Shown piece after piece: positions 1 to 7,981 of a DNA stretch of 50,799 bases. How positions within the stretch are numbered: position 1 is the stretch's first letter; every line of letters begins with the position of its first letter. Source of the DNA: Rhodobacteraceae bacterium PARR1 (GTDB lineage Bacteria; Pseudomonadota; Alphaproteobacteria; Rhodobacterales; Rhodobacteraceae); the NCBI GenBank assembly GCA_002256185.1, contig NKIT01000007.1, positions 1 through 50,799 of the forward strand, given 5' to 3'. A program made the position numbers and the translations under genes. The notes under the pieces were generated by a model, which was given only the letters and a program-made list of their open reading frames with translations, ran no database searches and had not been told where the DNA came from.

Positions 1-338
1 CGCGGGGTGATCGTCTCAACCTCGAACCACGTCAGGAAATCGGCGGGCAGCGTCAGGGTGTGCGCCGGGGTTTCGGACGCAAAGCGCAGGGCGATCAGGT
101 CAGAGGCAAAGCGGCGGGTCACGCGCGGCGCGTCAAATGTCCCTGTGGCCCCTTGGACTGTCTGCACCGCCAAGCGACCGCCCTGCCCGGTGCCTCCAGC
201 CAAGGCCAAAATCACCGCCATCAGGCACAAAACCCAGACCATCCGCTGCACAATCCAGATCACGGATTGCAAACGCGGCCTCTCGTCCAGTTGAAGACCG
301 TCGAGGCGCACAGGAATTTCGTCGTTTCGGGCGGTCAT
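1..338 (-). CDS. Membrane-anchored protein of unknown function, partial (N-terminal part)
   Basis: The reading frame starts with ATG at 338 on the minus strand and runs off the window edge without a stop, giving about 112 residues. The first 25 residues are polar (MTARNDEIPVRLDGL...). One clear hydrophobic segment follows at about residues 27-47 (VIWIVQRMVWVLCLMAVILA), then a soluble part that includes FDAPRVTRRFASDL. This looks like an N-in, single-span anchor with an extracytoplasmic domain. Codon use matches the neighbourhood. I do not recognise the family and most of the protein is missing, so no function is proposed. The TGAACG half-sites at 457-500 lie upstream of this gene as well as of the gene at 752. 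Confidence 0.55.
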   Translation of the reverse strand, partial: MTARNDEIPVRLDGLQLDERPRLQSVIWIVQRMVWVLCLMAVILALAGGTGQGGRLAVQTVQGATGTFDAPRVTRRFASDLIALRFASETPAHTLTLPADFLTWFEVETITP

Positions 339-751
339 GTCGCGGCCTTCCTGCACATTGTCTGTGCGAACGCGCGCGGTAGATGCTGGTTCCGGCGGTT
401 ATGTGCGGTGAGCGGGGGAAGTTTTGAGAATTCAAGGGGGGGTTGGCACTATTTACTGAACGATCACGTTCATTTTATGGATTGCATACGGAATCGTTCA
501 GGATATGTTGATTGCCAGAAGAACGACGCAGATGGAGACGCCGATGACATGCACCAACGGATGATCGCCTGACCCGAGTTTCCTTTCGGGCGGCCTGAGA
601 CCCAAGACTGAGACCGAAGACAGACCGCCCGACCCGCCCACCGCATCGCTGGCCCGAATGAACCGCCCTGATGGCGCGGACCAGAGGATGCTTGACCGTA
701 ACCAACCAGACGCATTCGGCACGATGCCGAACCATCAAATCCTGAAGGACT
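339..751. other. 413-base gap between divergent genes
   Basis: No convincing gene was found. The gap holds three TGAACG/CGTTCA half-sites (annotated separately) and a small hairpin at 573-590 (CCCGA, loop of 8, TCGGG). A good ribosome binding site (AAGGA, 745-749) serves the gene at 752. A short hydrophobic frame on the minus strand ending near 498 has no credible start. Confidence 0.5.
457..500. promoter_or_regulatory. Cluster of TGAACG half-sites, candidate TetR-type operator
   Basis: TGAACG at 457-462 faces CGTTCA at 467-472 across four bases. A third half-site, ATCGTTCA at 493-500, is the exact complement of TGAACGAT at 457-464. Inverted arms of this kind are typical of TetR-family operators, and a TetR gene lies 0.9 kb away at 1423. 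I saw no copy upstream of that TetR gene or of alkB, so the assignment to this regulator is a guess. Confidence 0.35.
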
Positions 752-1273
752 ATGAAAATGAAAACGTTTTTGACCTCTGCCCTGATCATTGCCACCCTGT
801 CGGGCGCTGCCTTCGCTGCCACCCCCGTTGCCGGTGTTTCGGCAGGTGATGCGCAACTGGCCTTGGCCGCCGGTGTGGAACCGGGCAGCCTGAGCAAGGC
901 CGATCTCTTGTCGCTGATCGAAGCCAAGCGCGACAATGATGCCGCCGCGACCGCCTTCTATCTGTCGGGTGCCAACCAGTCGTCCAACGTCGGCAATGAC
1001 AACGCCGGTGCGGCACAATTGGCACTGTCGCTGGGCGTGGAGCCGGGCCGTTTCACCACCGCCGAACTTCTGGAAATCCAGGATGCCAAGCGTGAGAACG
1101 ACCAGTTCCGCATCAATGCCGTCCTGTCTGGCGCGAACCGCGAAACCGGTGATCGTGGCGTGACCCCCGGCAAGGCCCAACTGGCCGCGCTGGTCGGTGT
1201 GAATGCCGCCGATTACACGCTGGCGGAACTGGTGGCGCTGCAGCCGAAGCCGGACACCTATACCGCCAACTGA
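752..1273 (+). CDS. Secreted protein made of 54-residue repeats, function unknown
   Basis: The start at 752 follows an AAGGA ribosome binding site. Residues 1-22 form a Sec signal peptide (KMK, hydrophobic core, then AAFA), so the 173-residue product is exported. The mature part consists of repeats in exact 54-residue register, beginning at residues 31, 85 and 139. Each opens with AGxAQLAL-GVEPG or a variant, continues with a TxAELL/DLL helix and EAKRxND, and closes with LSGANQ or LSGANR; the third copy stops after the AELVALQ helix. No cysteines or catalytic motifs are visible. A strong terminator follows, so it is probably a single-gene unit. I do not recognise a named family; a periplasmic or surface structural role would be speculation. 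Confidence 0.8.
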   Translation: MKMKTFLTSALIIATLSGAAFAATPVAGVSAGDAQLALAAGVEPGSLSKADLLSLIEAKRDNDAAATAFYLSGANQSSNVGNDNAGAAQLALSLGVEPGRFTTAELLEIQDAKRENDQFRINAVLSGANRETGDRGVTPGKAQLAALVGVNAADYTLAELVALQPKPDTYTAN

Positions 1274-1300
1274 TCCCTGACAGCAGGATCGGAACGCAGC

Positions 1301-1330
1301 GGTCGGCCCCGAAAGGGCCGACCGTTTGTC
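1301..1330 (+). terminator. Rho-independent-like terminator after the repeat-protein gene
   Basis: GGTCGGCCC (1301-1309) pairs perfectly with GGGCCGACC (1315-1323) around a five-base loop, followed by the T-rich run gtttgtcatt. It lies 28 bases after the stop codon. Confidence 0.75.
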
Positions 1331-1422
1331 ATTCAGATGGAACCCAAGCGATGACTTGTTTCGATAGCGCCGGCCCCCTAGACTCTCAGCTTGGATGCAG
1401 CATGGCATCGGGCGGGGAATCG

Positions 1423-2049
1423 ATGACGGCACTTCGGGCACCGGGGCGACCCAAAGACCTTGAAAAGCGTGGCGCCATCCTTGACGCCGCCCAAACCCTG
1501 TTTGCCGAACGCGGCATTGATGGTGCCCCGATCGAGGCGATTGCCGCCCGTTCCGGTGTGTCCAAGGTCACGGTTTACGGCCATTTCGGCGATAAGGCGT
1601 CGATCTTTCACGCCCTTGTTCAGCGGGAAAACGAACGCTTCACCGAACGTCTAGCCGCCGTCACGCAAAGCGAAGGCACAATGGAAGCCCGCCTGATGCA
1701 ATTGGGTGAGACGGTGATTTCCATGATGCTGGAACCCTGCCACCTGGCGCTGGATCGCATCGTGGCCCTTGAGGCGCAGCGCAATCCCGAAGCGGGCCGC
1801 CGGTTTTATGACAATGGGCCGGGGCTTTTGTTGGCGCATATGCAGGCTGTGCTGGCCGAAGGTCAGGCGCGGCAGGAAATCGGTCCGGGCGATCCTGCGC
1901 TGATGGCGCGCGATCTGATGTCGCTTTGGTTCGGCTTTCAGGCCATCCAGCAGCGATTCTGCGGCGGCTGCCTTCCGACCGAGGATGAGTTGCTTCACCG
2001 CGTCACCCATGCGGTGCAGTTGCTGCAACGCGCCTATCCTGTCGCCTGA
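1423..2049 (+). CDS. TetR/AcrR-family transcriptional regulator
   Basis: Predicted one-domain repressor with an N-terminal helix-turn-helix at about residues 28-50 (APIEAIAARSGVSKVTVYGHF) after the usual ILDAAQTLFAERG helix. The ligand-binding part resembles the TetR_C class often paired with efflux or hydrocarbon genes. The ATG at 1423 was chosen because GGCGGGGAA precedes it; in-frame starts further upstream (1351, 1402) add residues that do not fit the family. The product is 208 residues. The stop is three bases from the convergent stop of alkB, so the two messages must overlap at their 3' ends. Whether it controls alkB or the TGAACG sites is unknown. Confidence 0.85.
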   Translation: MTALRAPGRPKDLEKRGAILDAAQTLFAERGIDGAPIEAIAARSGVSKVTVYGHFGDKASIFHALVQRENERFTERLAAVTQSEGTMEARLMQLGETVISMMLEPCHLALDRIVALEAQRNPEAGRRFYDNGPGLLLAHMQAVLAEGQARQEIGPGDPALMARDLMSLWFGFQAIQQRFCGGCLPTEDELLHRVTHAVQLLQRAYPVA

Positions 2050-2052
2050 GGT

Positions 2053-3189
2053 TTAGCGCGGCGGCGGGTTCAGCGCCTTGTTATAGGCGTGCCACTCGGT
2101 GATGTCGGGATAGAATTGCCGCCGCCACGCCTTGACCCGGTGGTTCATGATCCGCTTCCACAGGGGTGGCACCATCGCCGCCAGCGTCATCAAGGGATAG
2201 CCGTGGGGCAGTTGTGGCGCGTCATCCGTGCCGTAGGTTTGCAGCAACGGAAAGCGGCGGTCGGGTTTGTAATGGTGATCCGAATGGCGTTGCAGGTTGA
2301 TCAACAACCAGTTTGACGCCCGATGCGCGGCGTTCCAGCTATGGCGGGGCAGGACATGTTCATATTTCCCATCGCCCAGATGGCGGCGGGTCAGGCCGTA
2401 ATGTTCGATGTAATTGACCAGTTCCAACTGCCAGATGGCCACAAAGGCCTGCCACAGGAACAAGGCCAGCCCCAGCCAGCCGCCCAACAACAGTGCCAGC
2501 ACCAGCATCGCCCCTTGCAGCGCGGCATAGCGCCAATAGGGGTTGGAGGCATGCCACCACGGCAGCCCGCGCCGCGCCAGCATCGCAGCCTCTGCCCCGA
2601 AGGCGGATTGATGGCATTGCACCAAAACGCGCGGGAAAAAGCGGTGGAAGCCTTCGTTATAGCGCGCTGTCACCGGATCACGGGGCGTGCCGACATACAA
2701 ATGATGTACCCGCAGATGTTCGCTGCGGAAATGGCTGTAAAGGACCATTGCCAGCAGGATGTCGGCCAACCAGCGTTCCAGCCGTGATTTCTGGTGCATC
2801 AGTTCGTGGCTGTAATTGATGCCGATGGTGCCCGACATGACGCCCATCCCGAAGAACAGCCCGATCTTTTCACCCGTGCCCAGATGATCCGCTTGCGGCA
2901 CATACCACAGCATCCCCAGCAAAAGCGCCGCCTGCACCGGCACCCAGACCAGCGTGACCAGCCGATACCAGACCAACCCGCCCTCGGGTGTGGCGGTGTC
3001 GGGGTTATCCTCATTCAGCCCGGTGATCGCATCCAGCAGGATGAACAGCCCCCATGAGGCCAGCGGCAACAGCGCCACCGCCCAACCGCCTTGTGTCACG
3101 GCTAACAACGCCACCGGGACCAGCAGCAGCGAGATCCAGAACGGCAAAGCGTTCTGGAGTTTGCGAACTTCGGTTGCGGCGATCTGCAT
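2053..3189 (-). CDS. alkB: Alkane 1-monooxygenase (AlkB-type membrane di-iron hydroxylase)
   Basis: Integral membrane non-haem di-iron enzyme expected to hydroxylate the terminal carbon of medium-chain alkanes with electrons from rubredoxin. From the ATG at 3189 (378 residues) the histidine boxes are HELMH at 128-132, EHLRVHH at about 157-163 and LQRHSDHH at 299-306. The AlkB signature NYIEHYGL at 259-266 separates it from fatty-acid desaturases. About six hydrophobic spans are visible. An upstream in-frame TTG (3204) exists, but the ATG has GGCAGGGAA in front of it. No rubredoxin or rubredoxin reductase gene is in the window and none is fused, so the electron donor must lie elsewhere. It converges on a TetR gene. 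Confidence 0.9.
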   Translation of the reverse strand: MQIAATEVRKLQNALPFWISLLLVPVALLAVTQGGWAVALLPLASWGLFILLDAITGLNEDNPDTATPEGGLVWYRLVTLVWVPVQAALLLGMLWYVPQADHLGTGEKIGLFFGMGVMSGTIGINYSHELMHQKSRLERWLADILLAMVLYSHFRSEHLRVHHLYVGTPRDPVTARYNEGFHRFFPRVLVQCHQSAFGAEAAMLARRGLPWWHASNPYWRYAALQGAMLVLALLLGGWLGLALFLWQAFVAIWQLELVNYIEHYGLTRRHLGDGKYEHVLPRHSWNAAHRASNWLLINLQRHSDHHYKPDRRFPLLQTYGTDDAPQLPHGYPLMTLAAMVPPLWKRIMNHRVKAWRRQFYPDITEWHAYNKALNPPPR

Positions 3190-3262
3190 GCGATTCCCTG
3201 CCAACTCTGCGCTTTCGGATGGAACCGAAGCCTAGCTGACAATACGGCAGGAAAAAGACCGG

Positions 3263-4324
3263 CTAAACGCGCAAATCGCCGCTGGCCGCAACGTCATACG
3301 CTTTTCGCATCACAGTCGGCAGGTCAGCGGGGCGGAACTGGGCCGGCGGCAGGAATTCCCCGCGCGACGGGGTGACGTCAGGCGCAACAGTGGCCACCGA
3401 CAGGCGCAGGATCAGGTGAAAATGGGTGAAGGTATGGCGCACCTCGCCCACATCCTGCCAATCGGCGCTCAGGGGCTCCGCCCCCCCCGCCCCATCCCAA
3501 TCGCTGCCCGGAAAGCCCAGCATCCCGCCCAAGAGCCCCCGGTCAGGCCGGCGCTCTACCAGCCACGCGCCATCCGTCCGGTGGGCCAGCCAGAGCGTGC
3601 CTTGCCGTATGGGTTTGGCGGCCTTATCCGCCTTGCGGGGTAGGGTGGATTGCACGCCTTCGGCCTGCGCGCGGCAGGGGGTACGCCATGGGCAGATGCC
3701 GCAGGCCGGATTGCGCGGGGTGCAAATGGTGGCCCCAAGGTCCATCACGGCCTGTGCATAATCGCCGGGGCGCTGTGGTGGGGTCAGCAATGCGGCCAGC
3801 CGGGTCAGTTCCGCCTTGGACCCCGGCAAAGGGTCCGTCACCAGCCACAGCCGCGACATCACCCGTTCAACGTTGCCATCCACAACCGTCGCCGGTTCAT
3901 CATAGGCGATCGAGGCGATGGCGGCCGCGGTATAAGGGCCAATCCCCGGCAGCGACAAAAGCCCATCGCGAGAGGTTGGAAACACCCCGCCATGATCCCG
4001 CATCACCGCCCGCGCACAGGCAAGCAGGTTCCGCGCACGAGCATAGTAGCCCAAACCCGCCCATTCCCCCATCACAGCGGCATCCTCGGCGGCTGCAAGA
4101 TCGGCAACGGTGGGCCAGCGGTCGGTAAAGCGGCGGAAGTAATCGCGCACGGCGGCGACGGTGGTTTGCTGCAACATCACCTCGGACAGCCAGACGCGGT
4201 AGGGGTCAGGGCGAACGCCTGCCTTTTTATCCTCTGGCGGCACCCGCCACGGCATCACCCGTGCGTTGCGGTCATACCAGTCCAGCAAGTCACCGCTTAG
4301 CGCTGCCCGTTCACCGTCACGCAT
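3263..4324 (-). CDS. mutY: A/G-specific adenine DNA glycosylase MutY
   Basis: Base-excision repair enzyme that removes adenine mispaired with 8-oxoguanine. All key features are present in 353 residues: catalytic Glu48 in SEVMLQQTTV, the helix-hairpin-helix LPGIGPYTA at 125-133, catalytic Asp149 in VVDGNVERV, and the iron-sulfur cysteines C201-X6-C208-X2-C211-X5-C217. A C-terminal NUDIX-like domain, which recognises 8-oxoG, includes LLGGMLGFPG and FTHFHL. The gene is divergent from the DUF721 gene with 82 bases between the starts, a layout common in Rhodobacterales. Confidence 0.97.
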   Translation of the reverse strand: MRDGERAALSGDLLDWYDRNARVMPWRVPPEDKKAGVRPDPYRVWLSEVMLQQTTVAAVRDYFRRFTDRWPTVADLAAAEDAAVMGEWAGLGYYARARNLLACARAVMRDHGGVFPTSRDGLLSLPGIGPYTAAAIASIAYDEPATVVDGNVERVMSRLWLVTDPLPGSKAELTRLAALLTPPQRPGDYAQAVMDLGATICTPRNPACGICPWRTPCRAQAEGVQSTLPRKADKAAKPIRQGTLWLAHRTDGAWLVERRPDRGLLGGMLGFPGSDWDGAGGAEPLSADWQDVGEVRHTFTHFHLILRLSVATVAPDVTPSRGEFLPPAQFRPADLPTVMRKAYDVAASGDLRV

Positions 4325-4406
4325 TCTTTATGCCTTGCCCTGCCGGGTTCATTTGCCCATCCCCTTGTTGCCCGCATAGAATAGCGGGAACAAGCGTCAG
4401 GACCAG

Positions 4407-4931
4407 ATGAGCAAGAAACCCCTTCCCCCGCCGACCCCCACCCGCCGGATGCGCGGGTTTGAGGCGACGGCCACATTCGTCCGCGACCCGATCCGCGCCG
4501 TGGGTGAAAGCCGGGGCTTTGCGGTGACGCGGCTTTTGACGCACTGGGCCGAGGTTGCGGGCGATGACCTTGCCGCCGTTACCCGCCCGGTCAAGATCGG
4601 CTACGGCCGCGATGGGCTGGGGGCGACGCTGACCGTTCTGGTGCGCGGGGCGCATGCCCAGATGGTTGAGATGCAAAAGGAAAAGCTGCGGGAAAAGGTC
4701 AATGCCATCTACGGCTATGCCGCGATTTCGCGCGTGATCCTGACCCAGACCGCGCCCATCGGCTTTGCCGAAGGTCAGGCCGAATTCACCCCCGCCCCCA
4801 AAGCGCCCCCGCCCCCTGATCCTGCGGTGCAGGCACAGGCCGCAGAAACCGCCGCCGTCATTGGTGATCCGGGACTGCGGGCTGCCCTTGAAGCTTTGGG
4901 GCAAAACATTTTAACTCGTCGCAAAAGATGA
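4407..4931 (+). CDS. DUF721 (DciA-like) protein
   Basis: 174 residues. The central part (LLTHWAEVAGDDLAAVTRPVKI...LTVLVRGAHAQMVEMQKEKLREKVNAIYG) matches the DUF721 fold, whose founding member DciA helps load the replicative helicase DnaB in many bacteria without DnaC. The N-terminus is basic and proline-rich, and a proline-rich linker (APKAPPPPDP) leads to a short C-terminal helix ending in ARRKR-like residues. The stop overlaps the next start by four bases (ATGA), so it is translationally coupled to the DsbA-like gene. A role in helicase loading is inferred from the family only. Confidence 0.8.
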   Translation: MSKKPLPPPTPTRRMRGFEATATFVRDPIRAVGESRGFAVTRLLTHWAEVAGDDLAAVTRPVKIGYGRDGLGATLTVLVRGAHAQMVEMQKEKLREKVNAIYGYAAISRVILTQTAPIGFAEGQAEFTPAPKAPPPPDPAVQAQAAETAAVIGDPGLRAALEALGQNILTRRKR

Positions 4932-5569
4932 AAAGGCAGATGTCCATGCTCAAGAAACTGGCCGCCGCACTGGCGCTTACCCTTTTGGCCTTTGGCCCTG
5001 TGCAGGCGCAAGAGGCCACCGCCGATGCCCCCGCCGCGGCGGTTGAGGTCAAGGATTTTTCGCTCGGCCCGGCCGATGCCAAGGTTGAGGTGATCGAATA
5101 CGCCTCGTTCACCTGCCCGCATTGCGCGGCCTTCCATGCCGATGTCTATCCCAAGCTGAAGGCTGACTATATCGACACCGGCAAGATCAAGTTCACCTAC
5201 CGTGAGGTGTATTTTGACAAATACGGTCTTTGGGCGGCGATGATTGCCCGTTGCGGCGGTGAGATGCGCTATTTCCCGATTGCCGACATGATCTTTGAAC
5301 AGCAGCGCGAATGGGCGGCGTCGGATGATGCGACCGTAGTGGTGGAAAACCTGAAACGTCTGGGCCGTGCGGCGGGTCTGGAAGACACGGCGATGGATGC
5401 CTGCCTGAAAGACGGCGAGCAAGCCAAGGCGATGGTGGCCCGCTATCAGGAAAACGCGACCGCAGATGATCTGCAAGGCACGCCATCCTTCAAGATCAAT
5501 GGCACCATGCACAGCAACATGTCCTATGACGAGATGAAGGCCTTCATCGACGCCGAATTGGCGAAGTAA
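4928..5569 (+). CDS. DsbA-family periplasmic thiol:disulfide oxidoreductase
   Basis: Signal peptide at residues 1-28 (basic start, LAAALALTLLAFG, cleavage after VQA). The thioredoxin-fold domain carries the active site FTCPHC with cysteines 63 and 66 and a helical insert. The cis-proline loop is GTPSFKING near residue 190. It is expected to oxidise or isomerise cysteines in exported proteins. The CPHC motif is the classic DsbA dipeptide. The first ATG (4928) overlaps the preceding gene; a second ATG at 4940 has AAAAGG just upstream and may be the true start, shortening the signal peptide by four residues. It is followed three bases later by the CoA-transferase gene. Confidence 0.9.
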   Translation: MKRQMSMLKKLAAALALTLLAFGPVQAQEATADAPAAAVEVKDFSLGPADAKVEVIEYASFTCPHCAAFHADVYPKLKADYIDTGKIKFTYREVYFDKYGLWAAMIARCGGEMRYFPIADMIFEQQREWAASDDATVVVENLKRLGRAAGLEDTAMDACLKDGEQAKAMVARYQENATADDLQGTPSFKINGTMHSNMSYDEMKAFIDAELAK

Positions 5570-5572
5570 GAG

Positions 5573-6691
5573 ATGACGCCCCTGAACGGTGTGAAAGTCG
5601 TCGAACTGGCGCGGATTCTGGCTGGCCCCTGGGCTGGCCAGACTCTCGCCGATCTGGGGGCAGAGGTCATCAAGGTCGAGGCTCCCGAAGGCGATGACAC
5701 CCGCCGTTGGGGGCCGCCCTTTATTCAACGGGATGGCGATCGGTCGGCGGCTTACTTCCACGCCGCCAACCGGGGCAAGAAGTCGGTGGTTTGTGATTTT
5801 CGCACGCCCGAAGGTCAGGACTATGTCCGCCGTCTTGTGGCGGATGCCGATGTGGTGATCGAGAATTTCAAGGTGGGCGGTCTGGCCAAGTACGGGCTGG
5901 ATTGGCCGTCTTTGCAGGCAGTCAACCCGCGTCTGATCTATTGCTCGATCACCGGCTTCGGGCAGGACGGGCCTTATGCCCATCGCGCGGGTTATGATTT
6001 CATCATCCAAGGCATGGCCGGATTGATGAGCGTGACGGGTGAGCCCGACGGCCAGCCGCAAAAGGTGGGTGTGGCGGTGACCGACGTGTTCACCGGGGTC
6101 TATGCCGCGACCGCCATCCTTGCCGCCTTGCATCAGCGTTCGGTGACCGGGCGCGGGCAACAGGTCGACATGGCGCTGATGGATGTGGCGTCATCGATCA
6201 TGGCCAACCAGAACATGAATTATCTGGCCACCGGGGTTGCGCCGCAAAAGATGGGGAATGCCCATCCCAACCTTGCCCCCTATGCGGTGTTCGACTGCGC
6301 CGATGGCTGGATCATCCTTGCCACCGGGAATGATGGGCAATACCGGCGGCTTTGTGGGCTGCTCGGCTTGCCGGAACTGGCCGATGCGGCGGATTATCTG
6401 ACCAACGCCGACCGGGTGAAAAACCGTCTGGCGCTGACCGAGGCTTTGACCGCCGCCACCCTGCGCTGGCAGAAGGCCGATCTTCTGGCTGCATGTGAAT
6501 CCGAAGGCGTGCCCGCCGGGCCGATCAATGACTTGGCCGAGGTTTTCGCCGATCCGCAGATCATCGCCCGTGGCATGAAGATCACGCCTGACGGTGTGCC
6601 GGGGGTGCGGTCGCCCTTTACCTTTTCAGATGCTGAACTGGCATTGGAGCGCCCGGCGCCAAAGCTGGGTGAGCATCAGGGCGAGGTTTGA
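5573..6691 (+). CDS. CaiB/BaiF family III CoA-transferase
   Basis: 372 residues of a formyl-CoA / carnitine CoA-transferase-like enzyme, which moves CoA between acyl groups through an aspartyl-CoA anhydride. The family start LNGVKVVELARILAGPWAGQ and the GADVIKVE-like strand (GAEVIKVEAPEGDDTRRWGPPF) are intact. The probable catalytic aspartate is Asp142 in AGYDFIIQGMAG. The gene follows the DsbA-like gene by three bases and is probably co-transcribed with it, although no functional link is evident. The substrate cannot be read from sequence. An inverted pair follows the stop and may end the transcript. Confidence 0.9.
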   Translation: MTPLNGVKVVELARILAGPWAGQTLADLGAEVIKVEAPEGDDTRRWGPPFIQRDGDRSAAYFHAANRGKKSVVCDFRTPEGQDYVRRLVADADVVIENFKVGGLAKYGLDWPSLQAVNPRLIYCSITGFGQDGPYAHRAGYDFIIQGMAGLMSVTGEPDGQPQKVGVAVTDVFTGVYAATAILAALHQRSVTGRGQQVDMALMDVASSIMANQNMNYLATGVAPQKMGNAHPNLAPYAVFDCADGWIILATGNDGQYRRLCGLLGLPELADAADYLTNADRVKNRLALTEALTAATLRWQKADLLAACESEGVPAGPINDLAEVFADPQIIARGMKITPDGVPGVRSPFTFSDAELALERPAPKLGEHQGEV

Positions 6692-6697
6692 TCCCTT

Positions 6698-6823
6698 CAC
6701 CCCGGCCCTCTCCCCCGAGGGGAGAGGGGGCGCTATTTGGTATGGTCAGGACGATTTTCAAGTCTAACCAAACGCTTGCACGAGGCGCATTCCCTCTCCC
6801 CTCGGGGGAGAGGGTTAGGGTGA
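6698..6823. repeat. REP-like inverted pair of 32-base arms
   Basis: The arm at 6698-6729 and the reverse complement of 6792-6823 agree at all but about three positions; both contain CCCTCTCCCCCGAGGGGAGA. Each arm is itself a palindrome (CTCTCCCC-CGA-GGGGAGAG), so the unit can fold as two small hairpins or one long one. The 62 bases between are AT-richer. The CCCTCTCCCC / TTAGGGTGAGG core is the widespread proteobacterial intergenic repeat type. It sits between the convergent ends of the CoA-transferase and EEP genes and may act as a two-way terminator. Confidence 0.8.
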
Positions 6824-6833
6824 GGGGGCGCGA

Positions 6834-7715
6834 TTACAAATCCATCTCCACGGTCAGCGGATGGTGATCTGACGCCACACAGCCATTGTCCACCGACACC
6901 GATCTGACACGCCCGGCCAGATCGCCGGTGACAAAGCAGTGGTCCAACTGCCGCAACCGTCGTTCCCCCGCGATGACCTTTTCGTGGCTGTGCAGGGTGC
7001 CGGGGCGCTGGCCTGCCGCTGCCACGGCATCGACAAACCCACCGGCATAGCGTGCGCCGGGATGATAGGGGGTTGCACCACAGATGCGGGTGTATTCCGC
7101 ACTGAAGGGTTCGGAATTGAAATCGCCCATCCAGATGGCGGAACCGGGGTTTTCCGGCTCGGCCTGTCCTTCGGTCCAGTTACGGGCGGGTTCATCGTCG
7201 GTCCCGCTCCACGGTCCGCCCTCCAGCGGGGCGCGGGCATGTTGGGCCAGAAGGAAGTCGATCTCTTCCATCCGCTCTTCCACCCCCACATGCGCAAGAT
7301 GAATCGACAGCACCCGCACTGGACCAGCGTCTGTGTGGATCATCGCCTCCAACGCTGCGTTCTGGGTGTTCAGGGGATCAATCATCCGCCGTTTGGGCAG
7401 CGGCCAAAGGCGCGACCAGACAATCGGCAGACGTGACAGGATCATCGTGCCGAACTGCCGCCGCCGGTTCACCACGCGGCCATCCACCACCACAGAGGCA
7501 TCCATGTCAAAGGCCGGGCCATAGACCCAGTGATGCTGTGGCAAAAGGTCTGACAAGATTGCGGGCTGGTCATCCATCCCGCTTCGGGTCCAGTTCCGCT
7601 CTACCTCTTGCAGGCAGATGATGTCGCCGTCTGCGATCACATCAGCAATCCGCCGCAGGTCATAGCGGCCATCGCTGCCAAAGCCGTATTGGATGTTGAA
7701 ACTGATCAGCCGCAT
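6834..7715 (-). CDS. Endonuclease/exonuclease/phosphatase (EEP) family hydrolase
   Basis: 293 residues with the fold shared by DNase I, AP endonuclease and inositol phosphatases. Visible motifs are the start strand MRLISFNIQYG, the metal-binding glutamate in ICLQEVERN, a central MGDFNSEP metal/catalytic motif and the final ASDHHPL catalytic histidine pair. There is no signal peptide, so it is probably cytoplasmic. The ATG at 7715 is preceded by GAGGGCAGG; the open frame extends further upstream through the tRNA gene and those positions are not plausible starts. The substrate (DNA, sphingomyelin-like lipid or phosphoinositide) cannot be decided. Confidence 0.85.
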   Translation of the reverse strand: MRLISFNIQYGFGSDGRYDLRRIADVIADGDIICLQEVERNWTRSGMDDQPAILSDLLPQHHWVYGPAFDMDASVVVDGRVVNRRRQFGTMILSRLPIVWSRLWPLPKRRMIDPLNTQNAALEAMIHTDAGPVRVLSIHLAHVGVEERMEEIDFLLAQHARAPLEGGPWSGTDDEPARNWTEGQAEPENPGSAIWMGDFNSEPFSAEYTRICGATPYHPGARYAGGFVDAVAAAGQRPGTLHSHEKVIAGERRLRQLDHCFVTGDLAGRVRSVSVDNGCVASDHHPLTVEMDL

Positions 7716-7852
7716 GCCTGCCCTCACTTGCCCGGTGAAAAGCGCCACGGGCTGGACGCATGCAAAGTCGGAAGCGCAGCGCTTGGCAAGATGGTTCCGG
7801 TGGTGGCCCTGCGGTGCCGAAAGGAATGATGATCGGTAAACCACCGCCAAGA

Positions 7853-7880
7853 AACAAAAAACCCGAGGCGAACCCCGGGT
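7853..7880 (-). terminator. Terminator of tRNA-Lys
   Basis: Read on the minus strand, ACCCGGGG pairs with CCTCGGGT (one G-T pair) across a TTCG tetraloop, followed by six T residues. It starts about a dozen bases after the tRNA CCA end. Confidence 0.88.
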
Positions 7881-7891
7881 CTTTGATACAG

Positions 7892-7967
7892 TGGTGAGCC
7901 GGACAGGATTCGAACCTGTGACCCGCTGATTAAAAGTCAGCTGCTCTACCAACTGAGCTACCGGCCC
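7892..7967 (-). tRNA. tRNA-Lys (anticodon UUU)
   Basis: 76 bases with an encoded CCA. On the minus strand the acceptor arm GGGCCGG pairs with CCGGCTC (one G-T), followed by discriminator A and CCA. The D arm is AGCTCAGTTGGTAGAGC, the anticodon loop CTTTTAA gives UUU, and the T arm is CACAGGTTCGAATCCTGT. It decodes AAA and AAG. It has its own promoter and terminator. Confidence 0.97.
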
Positions 7968-7981
7968 TCTGTGAAGCGGGT

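Noticed and set aside
498-572. Short hydrophobic minus-strand peptide tail (VHVIGVSICVVLLAINIS)
   Set aside because: It looks like a membrane segment, but no start with a ribosome site or extended coding pattern could be found upstream.
4775-6160. Long open frame of 461 codons on the minus strand
   Set aside because: It is antisense to DUF721, the DsbA-like gene and the CoA-transferase, has arginine/histidine-rich low-complexity composition, and arises from GC-rich codon bias of the real genes.
6834-7952. Longer EEP protein starting upstream of 7715
   Set aside because: The extra frame passes through the tRNA-Lys gene and its terminator, so it cannot be the real start.
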